Source of the DNA: Pseudohalocynthiibacter aestuariivivens
Lineage (GTDB): Bacteria; Pseudomonadota; Alphaproteobacteria; Rhodobacterales; Rhodobacteraceae
Direction: 5' to 3'
NCBI RefSeq assembly: GCF_011040495.1
Contig: NZ_CP049041.1
Span: 1 to 64,000 of the forward strand
DNA length: 64,000 nucleotides
The translations under genes and the position numbers were made by a program. This document shows positions 25,248-35,075 of this stretch, in pieces (the stretch's first letter is position 1; each line of letters begins with the position of its first letter). The notes under the pieces were generated by a model, which was not told the DNA's origin, ran no database searches, and was given only the letters and a program-made list of their open reading frames with translations.

Positions 25248-26606
25248 ATGATTTTCGCAAAACAGGCGCTTTTGGCGGATGGATGGGCCAGCGATGTCCG
25301 GCTGAGCATGGAGGCGGGGACGATCACCGAGGTGACCGCGGATGCCAGCGCAGGGCCGGAGGACCTGCGTGTCGACACGCTTTTGCCCGCGCTTGCCAAC
25401 CTTCACAGCCACAGCTTTCAGCGCGCGATGGCGGGCATGACCGAGTATCGCGCAGCCGGCAAGGACAGTTTCTGGACCTGGCGCGATCTGATGTATCGCT
25501 TTACCGCGCATCTGACGCCCGAACACATCGAAGCGATTGCCGCGTTCGTTTTCCTCGAAATGCAAGAGGCGGGATATGCCAGCGTCGGCGAGTTTCATTA
25601 CCTGCACCTCCAGCCGGACGGCGCGCCTTACGACGATCTGGCGGAGCTTTCGGCGCGTATCGCTGCCGCCGCGCAGGTATCGGGTATCGGCCTGACACAT
25701 CTGCCGGTGCTTTATACTTATGGCGGCGCCGGGCAGATGCCCTTGCAGAAGGGGCAGGCGCGGTTCGGCAATTCGGTGGATCGTTTCGGCGATCTGGTCG
25801 CGCATGCGCGCCGAGCGGTGGCAGATCTGCCCGAGGATTGCCGCGTCGGCATCGCGCCCCATTCTCTGCGCGCCACCTCGCCGGATGATCTAGCGGCCGC
25901 GCTGGCCGCGCATGAGGGCGGCCCCGTCCATATCCACATCGCCGAGCAGCCCAAGGAGGTCACCGATATCGAGGCGTGGTTGGGCGCGCGCCCTGTGGAC
26001 TGGCTGTTGGCGAATGCCGATGTCACGCCGGAATGGTGCCTGATCCACGCCACCCACATGACCGATGCCGAAACGCGGGCGATGGCCCATTCAGGCGCGG
26101 TTGCGGGCCTCTGCCCGATCACCGAGGCCAATCTGGGCGACGGCCCGTTCAACGGGCCCGCCTATCTGCAGGCGCACGGGGCCTTCGGCATCGGGTCGGA
26201 CTCCAACGTGCGGATCTCACTGACCGAGGAGTTGCGCACCCTGGAATATTCGCAGCGCCTGCGCGACATGGCGCGCAATGTCATGGTCGTCGAGGAAGGG
26301 TCGGTCGGTCACATGCTCTATACCGGCGCGGCGCGCGGCGGGGCGCAGGCCCTGGGCCGCAAGGCGGGCACGATCGCGGTGGGCCAGCTGGCCGATCTGG
26401 TTGCGATCGACAGCCATGATACCGCGTTGATGGCGCTGCCGCGCCACCAGTTGCTCGATGGTCTGGTCTTTGCCGCGACGGACGCCGCCGTGACCGATGT
26501 CTGGTCCGCCGGGCGCCACATGGTTCAGGGCGGCAGGCATGTCGCGCGCGAGGGTATCGTCGCGCGCTATCGGGCCGCAATGGACAGTGTGATGGCAGCA
26601 CTCTGA
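25248..26606 (+). CDS. hutF: Formimidoylglutamate deiminase
   Basis: HutF removes ammonia from N-formimino-L-glutamate to give N-formylglutamate, which HutG then cleaves. It is an amidohydrolase with the metal motif NLHSHSFQRAMAGM, a His in HIHIAEQ, HATHMT and Asp in GIGSDSN. ATG at 25248 follows GGAAAGG and gives 452 aa. The 3' end overlaps the convergent hutD gene by 40 bp. HutF presence shows the five-step HutF/HutG route, not direct formamide release by a HutG-type hydrolase. Confidence 0.96.
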   Translation: MIFAKQALLADGWASDVRLSMEAGTITEVTADASAGPEDLRVDTLLPALANLHSHSFQRAMAGMTEYRAAGKDSFWTWRDLMYRFTAHLTPEHIEAIAAFVFLEMQEAGYASVGEFHYLHLQPDGAPYDDLAELSARIAAAAQVSGIGLTHLPVLYTYGGAGQMPLQKGQARFGNSVDRFGDLVAHARRAVADLPEDCRVGIAPHSLRATSPDDLAAALAAHEGGPVHIHIAEQPKEVTDIEAWLGARPVDWLLANADVTPEWCLIHATHMTDAETRAMAHSGAVAGLCPITEANLGDGPFNGPAYLQAHGAFGIGSDSNVRISLTEELRTLEYSQRLRDMARNVMVVEEGSVGHMLYTGAARGGAQALGRKAGTIAVGQLADLVAIDSHDTALMALPRHQLLDGLVFAATDAAVTDVWSAGRHMVQGGRHVAREGIVARYRAAMDSVMAAL

Positions 26607-27151
26607 TCGAGATACCGCAAGGATATCTCCAGCAGAGCGTCGCCCTCGGCCAGTTGCAAATCAGCAGGCCCGGTCAAGAACGCGGTATCCGCGACAGCCA
26701 GCGCGTCGCCCGCGATCCGCGGGCGGCCCTGAACGACGTGGATTGCCGTGAGCCCGCCAGACGGGGGGTCCACGTCCTGCACGGCCGCGCCGCGCAACAG
26801 GCGCACGGCGCCGTCACAATGGGCCGGGTCGAACATCAAGTTCAGATCGGTCAGCGGCCCGTCCAGCAGGCGCGCCGTGACGGGCAGGCCCCCATCGAAC
26901 GCCACCGGCTTTAGCGGATCGGCGCGCAAGGTGCCATCCGTGTGCAAAAGGTCCATGCCAGCGCCGGAGATAACGGTAAGTACCCGCCGCAGCCCCGCGA
27001 AATTCGAGAAAGGCCCATCCCCGGCCACATCAGCCCGGCTCAGTCGCCATGTCGGGCCAAGCGCCGTCTTGCCTTCTGCGATATTGCGGGTGATGCCGCC
27101 GCCGTTCTTCCACGGCACCTCCACCAGATCGACGCCCTTCAGCAGCTGCAT
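26567..27151 (-). CDS. hutD: HutD family protein
   Basis: This small cupin-fold protein of 194 aa is conserved in hut loci. It is thought to act as a governor or urocanate-binding factor in Pseudomonas. The start LLKGVDLVEVPWKNGGG is characteristic. It is convergent with hutF (40-bp overlap) and divergent from adhC, with the second copy of the HutC-type operator upstream. A biochemical function is not established from sequence. Confidence 0.93.
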   Translation of the reverse strand: MQLLKGVDLVEVPWKNGGGITRNIAEGKTALGPTWRLSRADVAGDGPFSNFAGLRRVLTVISGAGMDLLHTDGTLRADPLKPVAFDGGLPVTARLLDGPLTDLNLMFDPAHCDGAVRLLRGAAVQDVDPPSGGLTAIHVVQGRPRIAGDALAVADTAFLTGPADLQLAEGDALLEISLRYLDQSAAITLSIAAR

Positions 27152-27227
27152 GATTTCTTCCTTTCATCCCAGATGACGCCAAATGCTTGACGGGGCCAGT
27201 CACGCTTTCTACAACGTGGTGACGCCT

Positions 27228-27245
27228 TATATGTCTATACATAAA
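27228..27245. promoter_or_regulatory. HutC-type operator between hutD and adhC
   Basis: The same 18 bases as at 25212-25229, TATATGTCTATACATAAA, with core GTCTATAC matching GTMTAKAC. It is 17 bp before the adhC ATG and 76 bp before the hutD start. It places adhC under the probable hut repressor, which is unusual. Confidence 0.85.
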
Positions 27246-27262
27246 TTCAAGTGACATCTGCA

Positions 27263-28423
<1,161 letters not shown>

Positions 28424-28597
28424 ACATGAGATTTTGCCTTTAATTCTGATATTTTTGCCCTTAAATCTGAGGCAAGGTTCGACCAAAGACTCCGCGGAAA
28501 AACGAGGAAACTCCACTCGAAGGCGCTGGCATCTCGCATTTAAGGGCAAAATTCGGTGCTCAACGCGCCATATCTCGGACTTATGGGCTACGCGACA

Positions 28598-28746
28598 ACT
28601 ACACTGACGACTTGGCGGCGTAATCCGACATCCAGGGCGTGAGTTCGTGCTGCGCGAATTAACCTGACAAAGCCCATTAAAGACGTCTTTATGGACGTCT
28701 CTTAGCAATCTCCAGGACACACGAGCAGGCGGTTCAAATCGGGCGG
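28598..28746. other. Intergenic remnant, no gene recognised
   Basis: About 150 bp lie between the mini-element and an IS6 transposase fragment. They contain a duplicated GACGTCT (28678-28700) but no coding frame with family similarity, and no remainder of the adhC 3' end was found. Confidence 0.5.
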
Positions 28747-28896
28747 TTACGATTCATGGCTGACGTCTATGCCACGTTCGTGGAGTAGATCCTCGACATT
28801 TTTCAACGACAGCGGAAATCGCACATACATCATCACTGCCAGGCGGATGATCTTGGGGCTGGTTTTGAAGTATTTGAACGGGTCACGTTTTTCCAT
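28747..28896 (-). pseudogene. IS6-family transposase N-terminal fragment
   Basis: From ATG 28896 the minus strand encodes MEKRDPFKYFKTSPKIIRLA, continuing to VEDLLHERGIDVSHES and a stop. This is the start of an IS6-family transposase of a different subtype from the one at 1-2982. It breaks off before any catalytic residue, so only about 48 codons remain. Confidence 0.85.
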
Positions 28897-28927
28897 GGGG
28901 GCAGGGTAGAGGCCAGATCGGTCGGCC

Positions 28928-30292
28928 TCAAGTCAGGTTGCTCTGACACCGCCTATTGGTGCGGTCCATGTAGACGATCTCGGAAAGCAGCTGTTCGACT
29001 TTCAAGCGGGCTTCATGTTCCTTTCCGCTCGCAATGGCATCCAGAACCTCTGAGAAAATGATGATCAAGTCCGAGGACATGACCACCTGCCTATGGTTCA
29101 GATAGCCCCGCAGTAAACTGTGCAACGGAACGATCGCATCCTGCAAGTATATTTGTTCCGCAGTCTTCACCAGCAGTTTTTCTAGCCTGCGATCCAGAAA
29201 CATCGCTGTGTCCGGGGAACTGCGATTTCGGGGCGAGTACAACAGCGCACTAGTTCGTACTAAGAACCGGCGAAAGGCCGGCGAAGCGTTTCGGCAGACC
29301 ACCCGCGCTAACATCCGTTCCAGCGGCCTCAGGGCCTCGATCAGGCCTAAAAAATCCAGCCTTTGAAAATCGACGACACGGACCCCCCGCCGCGGCAATA
29401 TCGTAGTAAGTGACCGAGCCGACAAGTGTTGAAGTGCTTCACGCACGGGCGTTCTGCCCAATTCCAGGTCTTCGCAAAGCCGCCGTTCATTCAGTACTTC
29501 ACCGCCGCGATAATATCCATTGATTATCCGATCCTCAATCCGGGTATATGCGATCGACGACAAGCGCTGGACATTGTCGGCGCTGGCGTCCTCTATCGGA
29601 TTGCCAGTGTTTCCCTTTCTGGTATGCCGAGCCTGGCTCTGTTTGCCGAATCGGATCAGGGCATTGATGACAGAATCGTTTGCGGACAATGCCGCCTCAA
29701 TATCGCCGCGTGCGCTCTGCTTCATCGTCTCGGCGATCGATGTGGCCAGCTTTCTGACAGGGGTACGGGCTTCGGCAAAATAGACTCGCCGACTGAGGGC
29801 GTGAAACGGCCGGAGAGCCATAGTCAGGAATGGGTTGTCGGAAATCTCGATCTGGATCTGCTTGAACTGACGGTCGGTTTCCAGTGCGAGATTGATATCG
29901 GCAGTATCGGCCGCCCGCGCCATGCGCTCGGACATTTGGCATAGAAGGCGTCTTTGCCACCGGCAAGCCTTGTGCGTGATCGTGCCGAAAAGAACGCGCT
30001 CGATCTCCCGGCGGATTTCCAGCCCGTCTAGAAACTGGTCGATGTCTACAGTGTTGACGCGGATTCCCTGCCTTGGAACCGGCGTAACCATCCGCTCCCT
30101 GACCAGCCTTTGCAGGGCCTCGCGCACCGGTGTGCGCCCAATACCTAAGGATTTGCTAAGTGAAACCTCGGAGATCATGCTGCCCTCAGGGATTTCCCCA
30201 CGAATAAGCATTACCTCGATGATGTTGTATGCTTCATCTGCCAGCGATCGCGCAACGAGAACACTGCCGGTCTTCATCTCGTGTCCGGACAT
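28928..30292 (-). CDS. Tandem double GntR/FCD-type regulator
   Basis: This 454-aa protein consists of two FadR/VanR-subfamily regulators in series. The first winged helix (about residues 14-75, SKSLGIGRTPVREALQRL) is followed by an all-helical FCD-like domain. After a polar linker near residues 218-235, a second winged helix (about 240-300, CEDLELGRTPVREALQHL) and a second helical domain follow. GntR proteins normally dimerise through two chains; here a single chain carries both DNA-binding units. It is encoded 38 bp downstream of the amidohydrolase on the same strand and probably controls the amidohydrolase-pot operon. The ligand is unknown. Confidence 0.85.
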   Translation of the reverse strand: MSGHEMKTGSVLVARSLADEAYNIIEVMLIRGEIPEGSMISEVSLSKSLGIGRTPVREALQRLVRERMVTPVPRQGIRVNTVDIDQFLDGLEIRREIERVLFGTITHKACRWQRRLLCQMSERMARAADTADINLALETDRQFKQIQIEISDNPFLTMALRPFHALSRRVYFAEARTPVRKLATSIAETMKQSARGDIEAALSANDSVINALIRFGKQSQARHTRKGNTGNPIEDASADNVQRLSSIAYTRIEDRIINGYYRGGEVLNERRLCEDLELGRTPVREALQHLSARSLTTILPRRGVRVVDFQRLDFLGLIEALRPLERMLARVVCRNASPAFRRFLVRTSALLYSPRNRSSPDTAMFLDRRLEKLLVKTAEQIYLQDAIVPLHSLLRGYLNHRQVVMSSDLIIIFSEVLDAIASGKEHEARLKVEQLLSEIVYMDRTNRRCQSNLT

Positions 30293-30330
30293 GGCCCCCT
30301 CGTTTTCCTGCGCTCAGTTCCTGATGAACC

Positions 30331-31785
30331 TCAGGAATCATAGGTAGGGTAGGTCTTGGGGGCAACCTCTTCGGCGGTGCGGTCCTTACGGTCGCGGTTG
30401 GGCATGTCGCGCACCACGGCGGCCTGGATTTCCGAAACGCCTTCGGCGATTTCCTGGTGATCCATTGTCAGGACGCGGCCATCGGCGACAATTTGCTGGC
30501 CTCCGACATACACATCCTTTACCGCGCGATCGCAGGCACTGAAGATCAGGCTGCGCAGCGGGTCATAGAGCGGCAGCATCATGGGGTTTGTCACATCGAC
30601 GACCACGATATCGGCCTTGGCCCCTTGGCTGAGCCGCCCGATATCGTCGCGCAGCAACGCTTTTGCGCCGCCCACTGTCGCCGCGTCGAATACATCCGCC
30701 GTCAAGGCGGAAAACATATGCTGGTCGGAAACCCGGCTCATGATCGCAGCCTCGCGGATTTCCTCTAGCATGTTGTGGGGATGGCAATCCGTGCCTATCC
30801 CCAGGTTTATGTCCGCCTTGCGATAGCGGCCAAAACTTTCCAGCGTGACGCCGTAGCGGCTCAGCACGACCGGACAATGCGAAACCGACGCGCCGGAATT
30901 TGCCAGAATGTCGATGTCGTCTTTGGTGTGCCAATGCACCCAGGAGTGGTGATCGAGAACGGCGCCATGCCCGATGATGGTGTTCCGGCCCAGCAGGCCC
31001 TGATCATGCGCCCACTGGATCGAGGTCTGGCCGGTGCGTTTCACCATCTCGTGGAATTCGATCACCGACATCCCCGCGTGCAGGTGATACGGCCAGTTCC
31101 GCTCGGTTGCCATGTCATGCGCCCGGCGAAGCAACTCGGGCGTGCAAGTATCCACTGTCATAGGCGACATCATCGCCGACAGACGCCCGGATGGATGATC
31201 GTCGGCTGCATCCAGCAATTTGACCGCGGCCTCGAAATCGGCGCTGCCGCCATCCTCTGCCCAACGGTATTCAAGCGCGTGATCGTTCGTCGCGGCAGTC
31301 TTGGCGGAATCGAACAACGGCGAAAGGAATGCACGGATGCCCGACTGGGCGACTGTATCGGTCCAGCCCGGATATGGATACGACATATCGACGTAGGTCG
31401 TGACTCCGCTCAACAGCATTTCACATATCGCGGCCCGTGTCGTCGTGCCCCTGACCTCTGCGGGGGGCATGAACAGGCCCCATCCTTCGTATACGCCGCT
31501 GAAGTAGAAATTGGGGTTGCCCATTTCCTCGCGGACGCCCCGGAATGTCGGCATCGAGGCTGAATGCGTGTGCAGGTCCACGAGGCCCGGCATCAGGCAC
31601 TGGCCGACAGCGGAAATCTCCCGGTCGCAATCCCCCTCGTACCGGCCGGGACCGGCAAAGATGATGCGTTCGCCCCTGAACGCGAGATCGGAGTCGCGGT
31701 AATAGCAATGCGTCCCGCGATCATCGTTCCAACCGACGATCCAGTCGGCATTGCGAAAACAAACGACTTCTTTTGTCACAATCAT
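30331..31785 (-). CDS. Amidohydrolase of the TRZ/ATZ/cytosine deaminase family
   Basis: This metal-dependent hydrolase of 484 aa has the motifs LVDLHTHSA, YHLHAGMS, GHGAVLDHHSW and GTDCHPHN. The family hydrolyses C-N bonds in heterocycles or removes amino or chloro groups from rings. The start was set at ATG 31785 behind GAGAGG. The stop of the potA-type ATPase lies 7 bp upstream, so it is the next gene of the pot-type operon. It probably acts on the imported compound. The substrate cannot be named from sequence. Confidence 0.85.
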   Translation of the reverse strand: MIVTKEVVCFRNADWIVGWNDDRGTHCYYRDSDLAFRGERIIFAGPGRYEGDCDREISAVGQCLMPGLVDLHTHSASMPTFRGVREEMGNPNFYFSGVYEGWGLFMPPAEVRGTTTRAAICEMLLSGVTTYVDMSYPYPGWTDTVAQSGIRAFLSPLFDSAKTAATNDHALEYRWAEDGGSADFEAAVKLLDAADDHPSGRLSAMMSPMTVDTCTPELLRRAHDMATERNWPYHLHAGMSVIEFHEMVKRTGQTSIQWAHDQGLLGRNTIIGHGAVLDHHSWVHWHTKDDIDILANSGASVSHCPVVLSRYGVTLESFGRYRKADINLGIGTDCHPHNMLEEIREAAIMSRVSDQHMFSALTADVFDAATVGGAKALLRDDIGRLSQGAKADIVVVDVTNPMMLPLYDPLRSLIFSACDRAVKDVYVGGQQIVADGRVLTMDHQEIAEGVSEIQAAVVRDMPNRDRKDRTAEEVAPKTYPTYDS

Positions 31786-31792
31786 GTACCTC

Positions 31793-33040
31793 TCAAGTGG
31801 AAAACAGAATGCGGCACGCCTCCTGAGGGACATTCACCCTCACCGGCGCATCGGAATCCAGCATCTGGTCGGCCTCCTGGCCTTTCTGGCGTCCAAACCG
31901 CGAGATGACCTTCATATTGAGGTCATCGGTGCTGATCAGGTAATGGGCGTCGTCACCGAGATAGCTAGAATCGATGATCTGTCCCGAAAACTGGTTCATC
32001 CCTGCCTCGGCGCTCTCTGATTCCGGCGGGCTCGTCTCTGGCGACAGGCCGATCTCCGAGCCCCGAATGACGATCGTTGCCGATTGTCCGGCTTCTTTTG
32101 CTGCTGCGGTCGCGTCGGATGTGCTGGCGTTCCCCACCAGTTCCATGCCGTTCTCCAGGCGTACCCGCAACAGGTCGGCGGATGCCTCGGCAGGGCCCAG
32201 AATGGTGCAGGGAAACACATTCGCCTGCCCCAGGAACCCCGCCACGAACGGGTTGCAGGGGCGTCGGTAAACCTCTTTGGGCTGGCCGACCTGCTGAATG
32301 CTGCCTTGGTCCATTACGACGATCTCGTCAGACATGGCAAGCGCTTCCTGCTGGTCGTGGGTCACCAGGACGGTCGTAACTCCGAGCGCCCTCTGAATGA
32401 GCTTGATCTCAACCCGCATTTCTTCGCGCAGGTTGGCATCGAGCGCCGAAAGAGGCTCATCAAGCAATAACACATCCGGTTCGAACACCACTGCCCGCGC
32501 AAGCGCAACACGCTGTTGCTGCCCGCCCGACAACTGGTTGGGATAGCGATCCTCGATGCCGGGTAGTCTGACGATATCCAGTGCCTGCTTGACCTTTTCC
32601 ATGGTCTGGGCCTTGGGTACCCTGCGGTGTTTCAGCCCGAAGGCGATGTTTTGGCCGATGGTCTTGTGCGGAAACAGCGCGTAGTTTTGAAACACGAGAC
32701 CGATGTTGCGCTTGTGTATCGGCAGCCCGTCGACCGACCGCCCCTTGATCCTGATCGTGCCGGTCGAACAATGCTCGAGACCCGCGATCAATCGAAGCAA
32801 CGTTGTCTTGCCGCACCCCGAGGGGCCCAGCAGGCTGGTCAGCGTACCTTCGCGAAGTGCCAGGTTGGCATCCTGAACGGCGGTGACACTGCCGAACCGC
32901 TTGCTGACATCCTTCAGTTCGACGACATGAGCGCCCCGCGCCCGGTCGTCGGCCATATCACCAGCCTGATGTCGCCGCTCGGATCCGAGCGGCGACGTTG
33001 TGGTATTTTGTCCCTTTTCTTGGGATGAAGATGCGTTCAT
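31793..33040 (-). CDS. PotA-type ABC transporter ATPase
   Basis: This is the ATPase of a spermidine/putrescine-class importer. Walker A is GPSGCGKTT, the signature LSGGQQQRVALARA, Walker B VLLLDEPLSALD. A C-terminal TOBE domain follows. The frame from ATG 33040 gives 415 aa. Family similarity starts around residue 37, and ATG 32956 (MADDRARG) is a strong alternative, because a 26-bp perfect palindrome lies in the first codons of the long form. It follows the potD-type gene by 4 bp. Confidence 0.92.
   Translation of the reverse strand: MNASSSQEKGQNTTTSPLGSERRHQAGDMADDRARGAHVVELKDVSKRFGSVTAVQDANLALREGTLTSLLGPSGCGKTTLLRLIAGLEHCSTGTIRIKGRSVDGLPIHKRNIGLVFQNYALFPHKTIGQNIAFGLKHRRVPKAQTMEKVKQALDIVRLPGIEDRYPNQLSGGQQQRVALARAVVFEPDVLLLDEPLSALDANLREEMRVEIKLIQRALGVTTVLVTHDQQEALAMSDEIVVMDQGSIQQVGQPKEVYRRPCNPFVAGFLGQANVFPCTILGPAEASADLLRVRLENGMELVGNASTSDATAAAKEAGQSATIVIRGSEIGLSPETSPPESESAEAGMNQFSGQIIDSSYLGDDAHYLISTDDLNMKVISRFGRQKGQEADQMLDSDAPVRVNVPQEACRILFST
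32971..32996. repeat. 26-bp perfect palindrome at the start of the potA-type gene
   Basis: The sequence from GTCGCCGCTCG to CGAGCGGCGAC around GATC is self-complementary throughout. In RNA it would form an 11-bp stem with a GAUC loop between the binding-protein and ATPase coding regions. It may set their expression ratio or protect the potD message. Confidence 0.7.
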
Positions 33041-33044
33041 CAGA

Positions 33045-34196
33045 TTAAAATCCCTTTTCGATCCGGGCGTATTTGGGTTTCCAGTCCTTTTCGTACTTCG
33101 TCCAATAGAACGGGTCGGAAAACGCGAACTTGTCGAGTGTCCCGGTCGGATCGAAATTCGGAAGCGATCTGATCTTGTCGGTCAGCTCGACCTTGGTCGG
33201 GTCCACGGACGGCGGATAGAGTTGTGCCTCGGCCGTGGCGATCATCACGTCCTTTTCCAGAATGAAGTTGAGGAATTCCTCGCAGACCTCCACCGGAGAC
33301 CCCTTGAGAACCAGCAGGTCCGAACACCAGCAGTAGCCTTTCGAGTAATCGACATAGCCGAAATTCGGATCCCGCTCGATCAACGATGCGGCACGGCCGG
33401 ACCAGATGTCGCTGGCGTAGACTTCGCCCGACGCCAGAAGTTCGATCGACTCCGCGCCAGAGCCCCAGTATTTCTTGACCAAGCTGCGGTTCTCGCGAAT
33501 CTTTGCCCATACCGCATCGAGATCCTCGATGTTGTTGGGGTTCTGCCCGGATTGCAGGGCCGCGACCCACATCCTGGTCTGAAAGTCGTTGTGACCGCTG
33601 AGCTTGCCCTCCAGTTTCGGATCGATCAGCAGTCCTTCACGCTCCTTTAGCGCCTGCTCTTCGCTGATGTATTTCTTGTTGTAGGCGATCCCAGTGTTGC
33701 CATAGCTGAACGGCAGCGCGGACAAGCCCTCAGGCGTGATGTCCCAGAACGGCTGCATCAGGGCCGGCATGAGACTGTTCATGTTGGGAATGTTGGCTTC
33801 GTTCAGCACGACGCCAAAACCGGCATCCATCCATCGCTTGTACCAGGCGTTGCCGGCAGAGTTGATGATGTTGTAATCTCCGGGCTGGCCGGCCCGGGCC
33901 TTAGCCAGTACTTCCTCTTCCAAGCCAAAGGTCCCTTCGACGACCTTGACACCGGTGGCGTCTTCGAACGCGGCGATGCCCGTCCGACGCATGGCTTCCT
34001 GCACCACGCCGCCCCACGAATGGTACTTGATCTCCTCGACCTTGTCTTTGGCCATGGATGTACCGGGCAGGCCGACGATACCGACGGACAGACCCGCCAT
34101 GCCGACCGACCGTAGAAAGGACCGCCGGTCGATGTCGCCATCAATGTATCGTTGCTTTAGTTCTTCTAGAAACTTGGTGGTTGGGTATTTCGTCAT
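33045..34196 (-). CDS. PotD-type periplasmic binding protein
   Basis: This extracellular solute-binding protein of the polyamine class has about 383 aa. The N-terminus contains a twin-arginine-like signal (DRRSFLRSVGMAGLSVG) after a 26-residue polar leader. ATG 34196 is preferred because GGAGGA lies just upstream, partly inside the longer GTG-initiated frame. It is encoded between the permeases and the ATPase. The ligand may be a polyamine or another cationic N-compound. Confidence 0.9.
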   Translation of the reverse strand: MTKYPTTKFLEELKQRYIDGDIDRRSFLRSVGMAGLSVGIVGLPGTSMAKDKVEEIKYHSWGGVVQEAMRRTGIAAFEDATGVKVVEGTFGLEEEVLAKARAGQPGDYNIINSAGNAWYKRWMDAGFGVVLNEANIPNMNSLMPALMQPFWDITPEGLSALPFSYGNTGIAYNKKYISEEQALKEREGLLIDPKLEGKLSGHNDFQTRMWVAALQSGQNPNNIEDLDAVWAKIRENRSLVKKYWGSGAESIELLASGEVYASDIWSGRAASLIERDPNFGYVDYSKGYCWCSDLLVLKGSPVEVCEEFLNFILEKDVMIATAEAQLYPPSVDPTKVELTDKIRSLPNFDPTGTLDKFAFSDPFYWTKYEKDWKPKYARIEKGF

Positions 34197-34241
34197 TTTC
34201 TCCTCCACTTTCTGACGGTCGTTGGACTGGGCTTGGTTGGC

Positions 34242-35075
34242 CTAGGACTTGGGGCCGGAGCCGGCCTGACTGGCAAGCCGGCTGCCGATCGCGCCGGCCA
34301 ATAGAGACAGGCCAATGGTTATGCTGACCATGACCGTGCCGAGGGCGTTGATTTCTGGGCTCACCGAATCCTTGAGCATGGCAAAGATCTGGGTGGGGAC
34401 CGTCTCGATCCCGTTCGGACGCCAGAACAGCGATGCCGTGAGGTTGTCGAACGAAATGGTGAAGGCAAACAGCAGTGCGGCAACCAATGCAGGTGCGGTC
34501 AGCGGCAAGGTGATTTCCCGAAACACCGTCAGGGCATTCGCCCCGAGGCTTGCAGCGGCCTCCTCGTAGGTTTTACCTAGGCCTGACAGGCGGGCCTGGA
34601 TGACCAGGAACGCGAAGGGCAGCGTGATCAGGACGTGCCCGATGAGCAGCAGCATGTAGGTGCGCGGCAAACCCAGAGAGCGCAGCAACAGCAGCAATCC
34701 GACCGCAAGCGCCGTTTCTGGGATCAAAAGGGGGGCGATCGTCAGGCTGCTGAAGAGTTTGCGCCCGGGCACGCGATACCGCACGAGCGCCATTGCGCTC
34801 ATCATTGCAACCAGCGTGCCGATCAGCGCCGTCAGAATGCCCAAAGAGGCCGACGTTATAAACGCATGGATGATGACCTCATTCGACCACAGCTTCTCGA
34901 ACCACCGCAGCGACAGCCCCTCGATCGGGAAAGCCCCGAAATCCGACGAGTTGAAGGAAAGAAGAATGACCACGATGATCGGCGCGAACATGAAGATGTA
35001 GACAAGAAACGTGAATCCGTTCAGCAGGTAATCCCCCCACCGGCGCGGCGCTTTGTTGGGTGCGGTCTCGCTCAT
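34242..35075 (-). CDS. PotC-type ABC permease
   Basis: This inner-membrane permease has six predicted segments and 277 aa. The loop KTYEEAAASLGANALTVFREI is the EAA motif contacting the ATPase. It overlaps the potB-type gene by four bases. It forms the channel of the polyamine-class importer. Confidence 0.92.
   Translation of the reverse strand: MSETAPNKAPRRWGDYLLNGFTFLVYIFMFAPIIVVILLSFNSSDFGAFPIEGLSLRWFEKLWSNEVIIHAFITSASLGILTALIGTLVAMMSAMALVRYRVPGRKLFSSLTIAPLLIPETALAVGLLLLLRSLGLPRTYMLLLIGHVLITLPFAFLVIQARLSGLGKTYEEAAASLGANALTVFREITLPLTAPALVAALLFAFTISFDNLTASLFWRPNGIETVPTQIFAMLKDSVSPEINALGTVMVSITIGLSLLAGAIGSRLASQAGSGPKS

Noticed and set aside
30331..34196. Assigning the Pot-type importer firmly to spermidine/putrescine
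   Set aside because: This ABC class also imports other cationic or N-rich compounds, and the adjacent amidohydrolase points to a different substrate. No polyamine catabolic gene is next to it.
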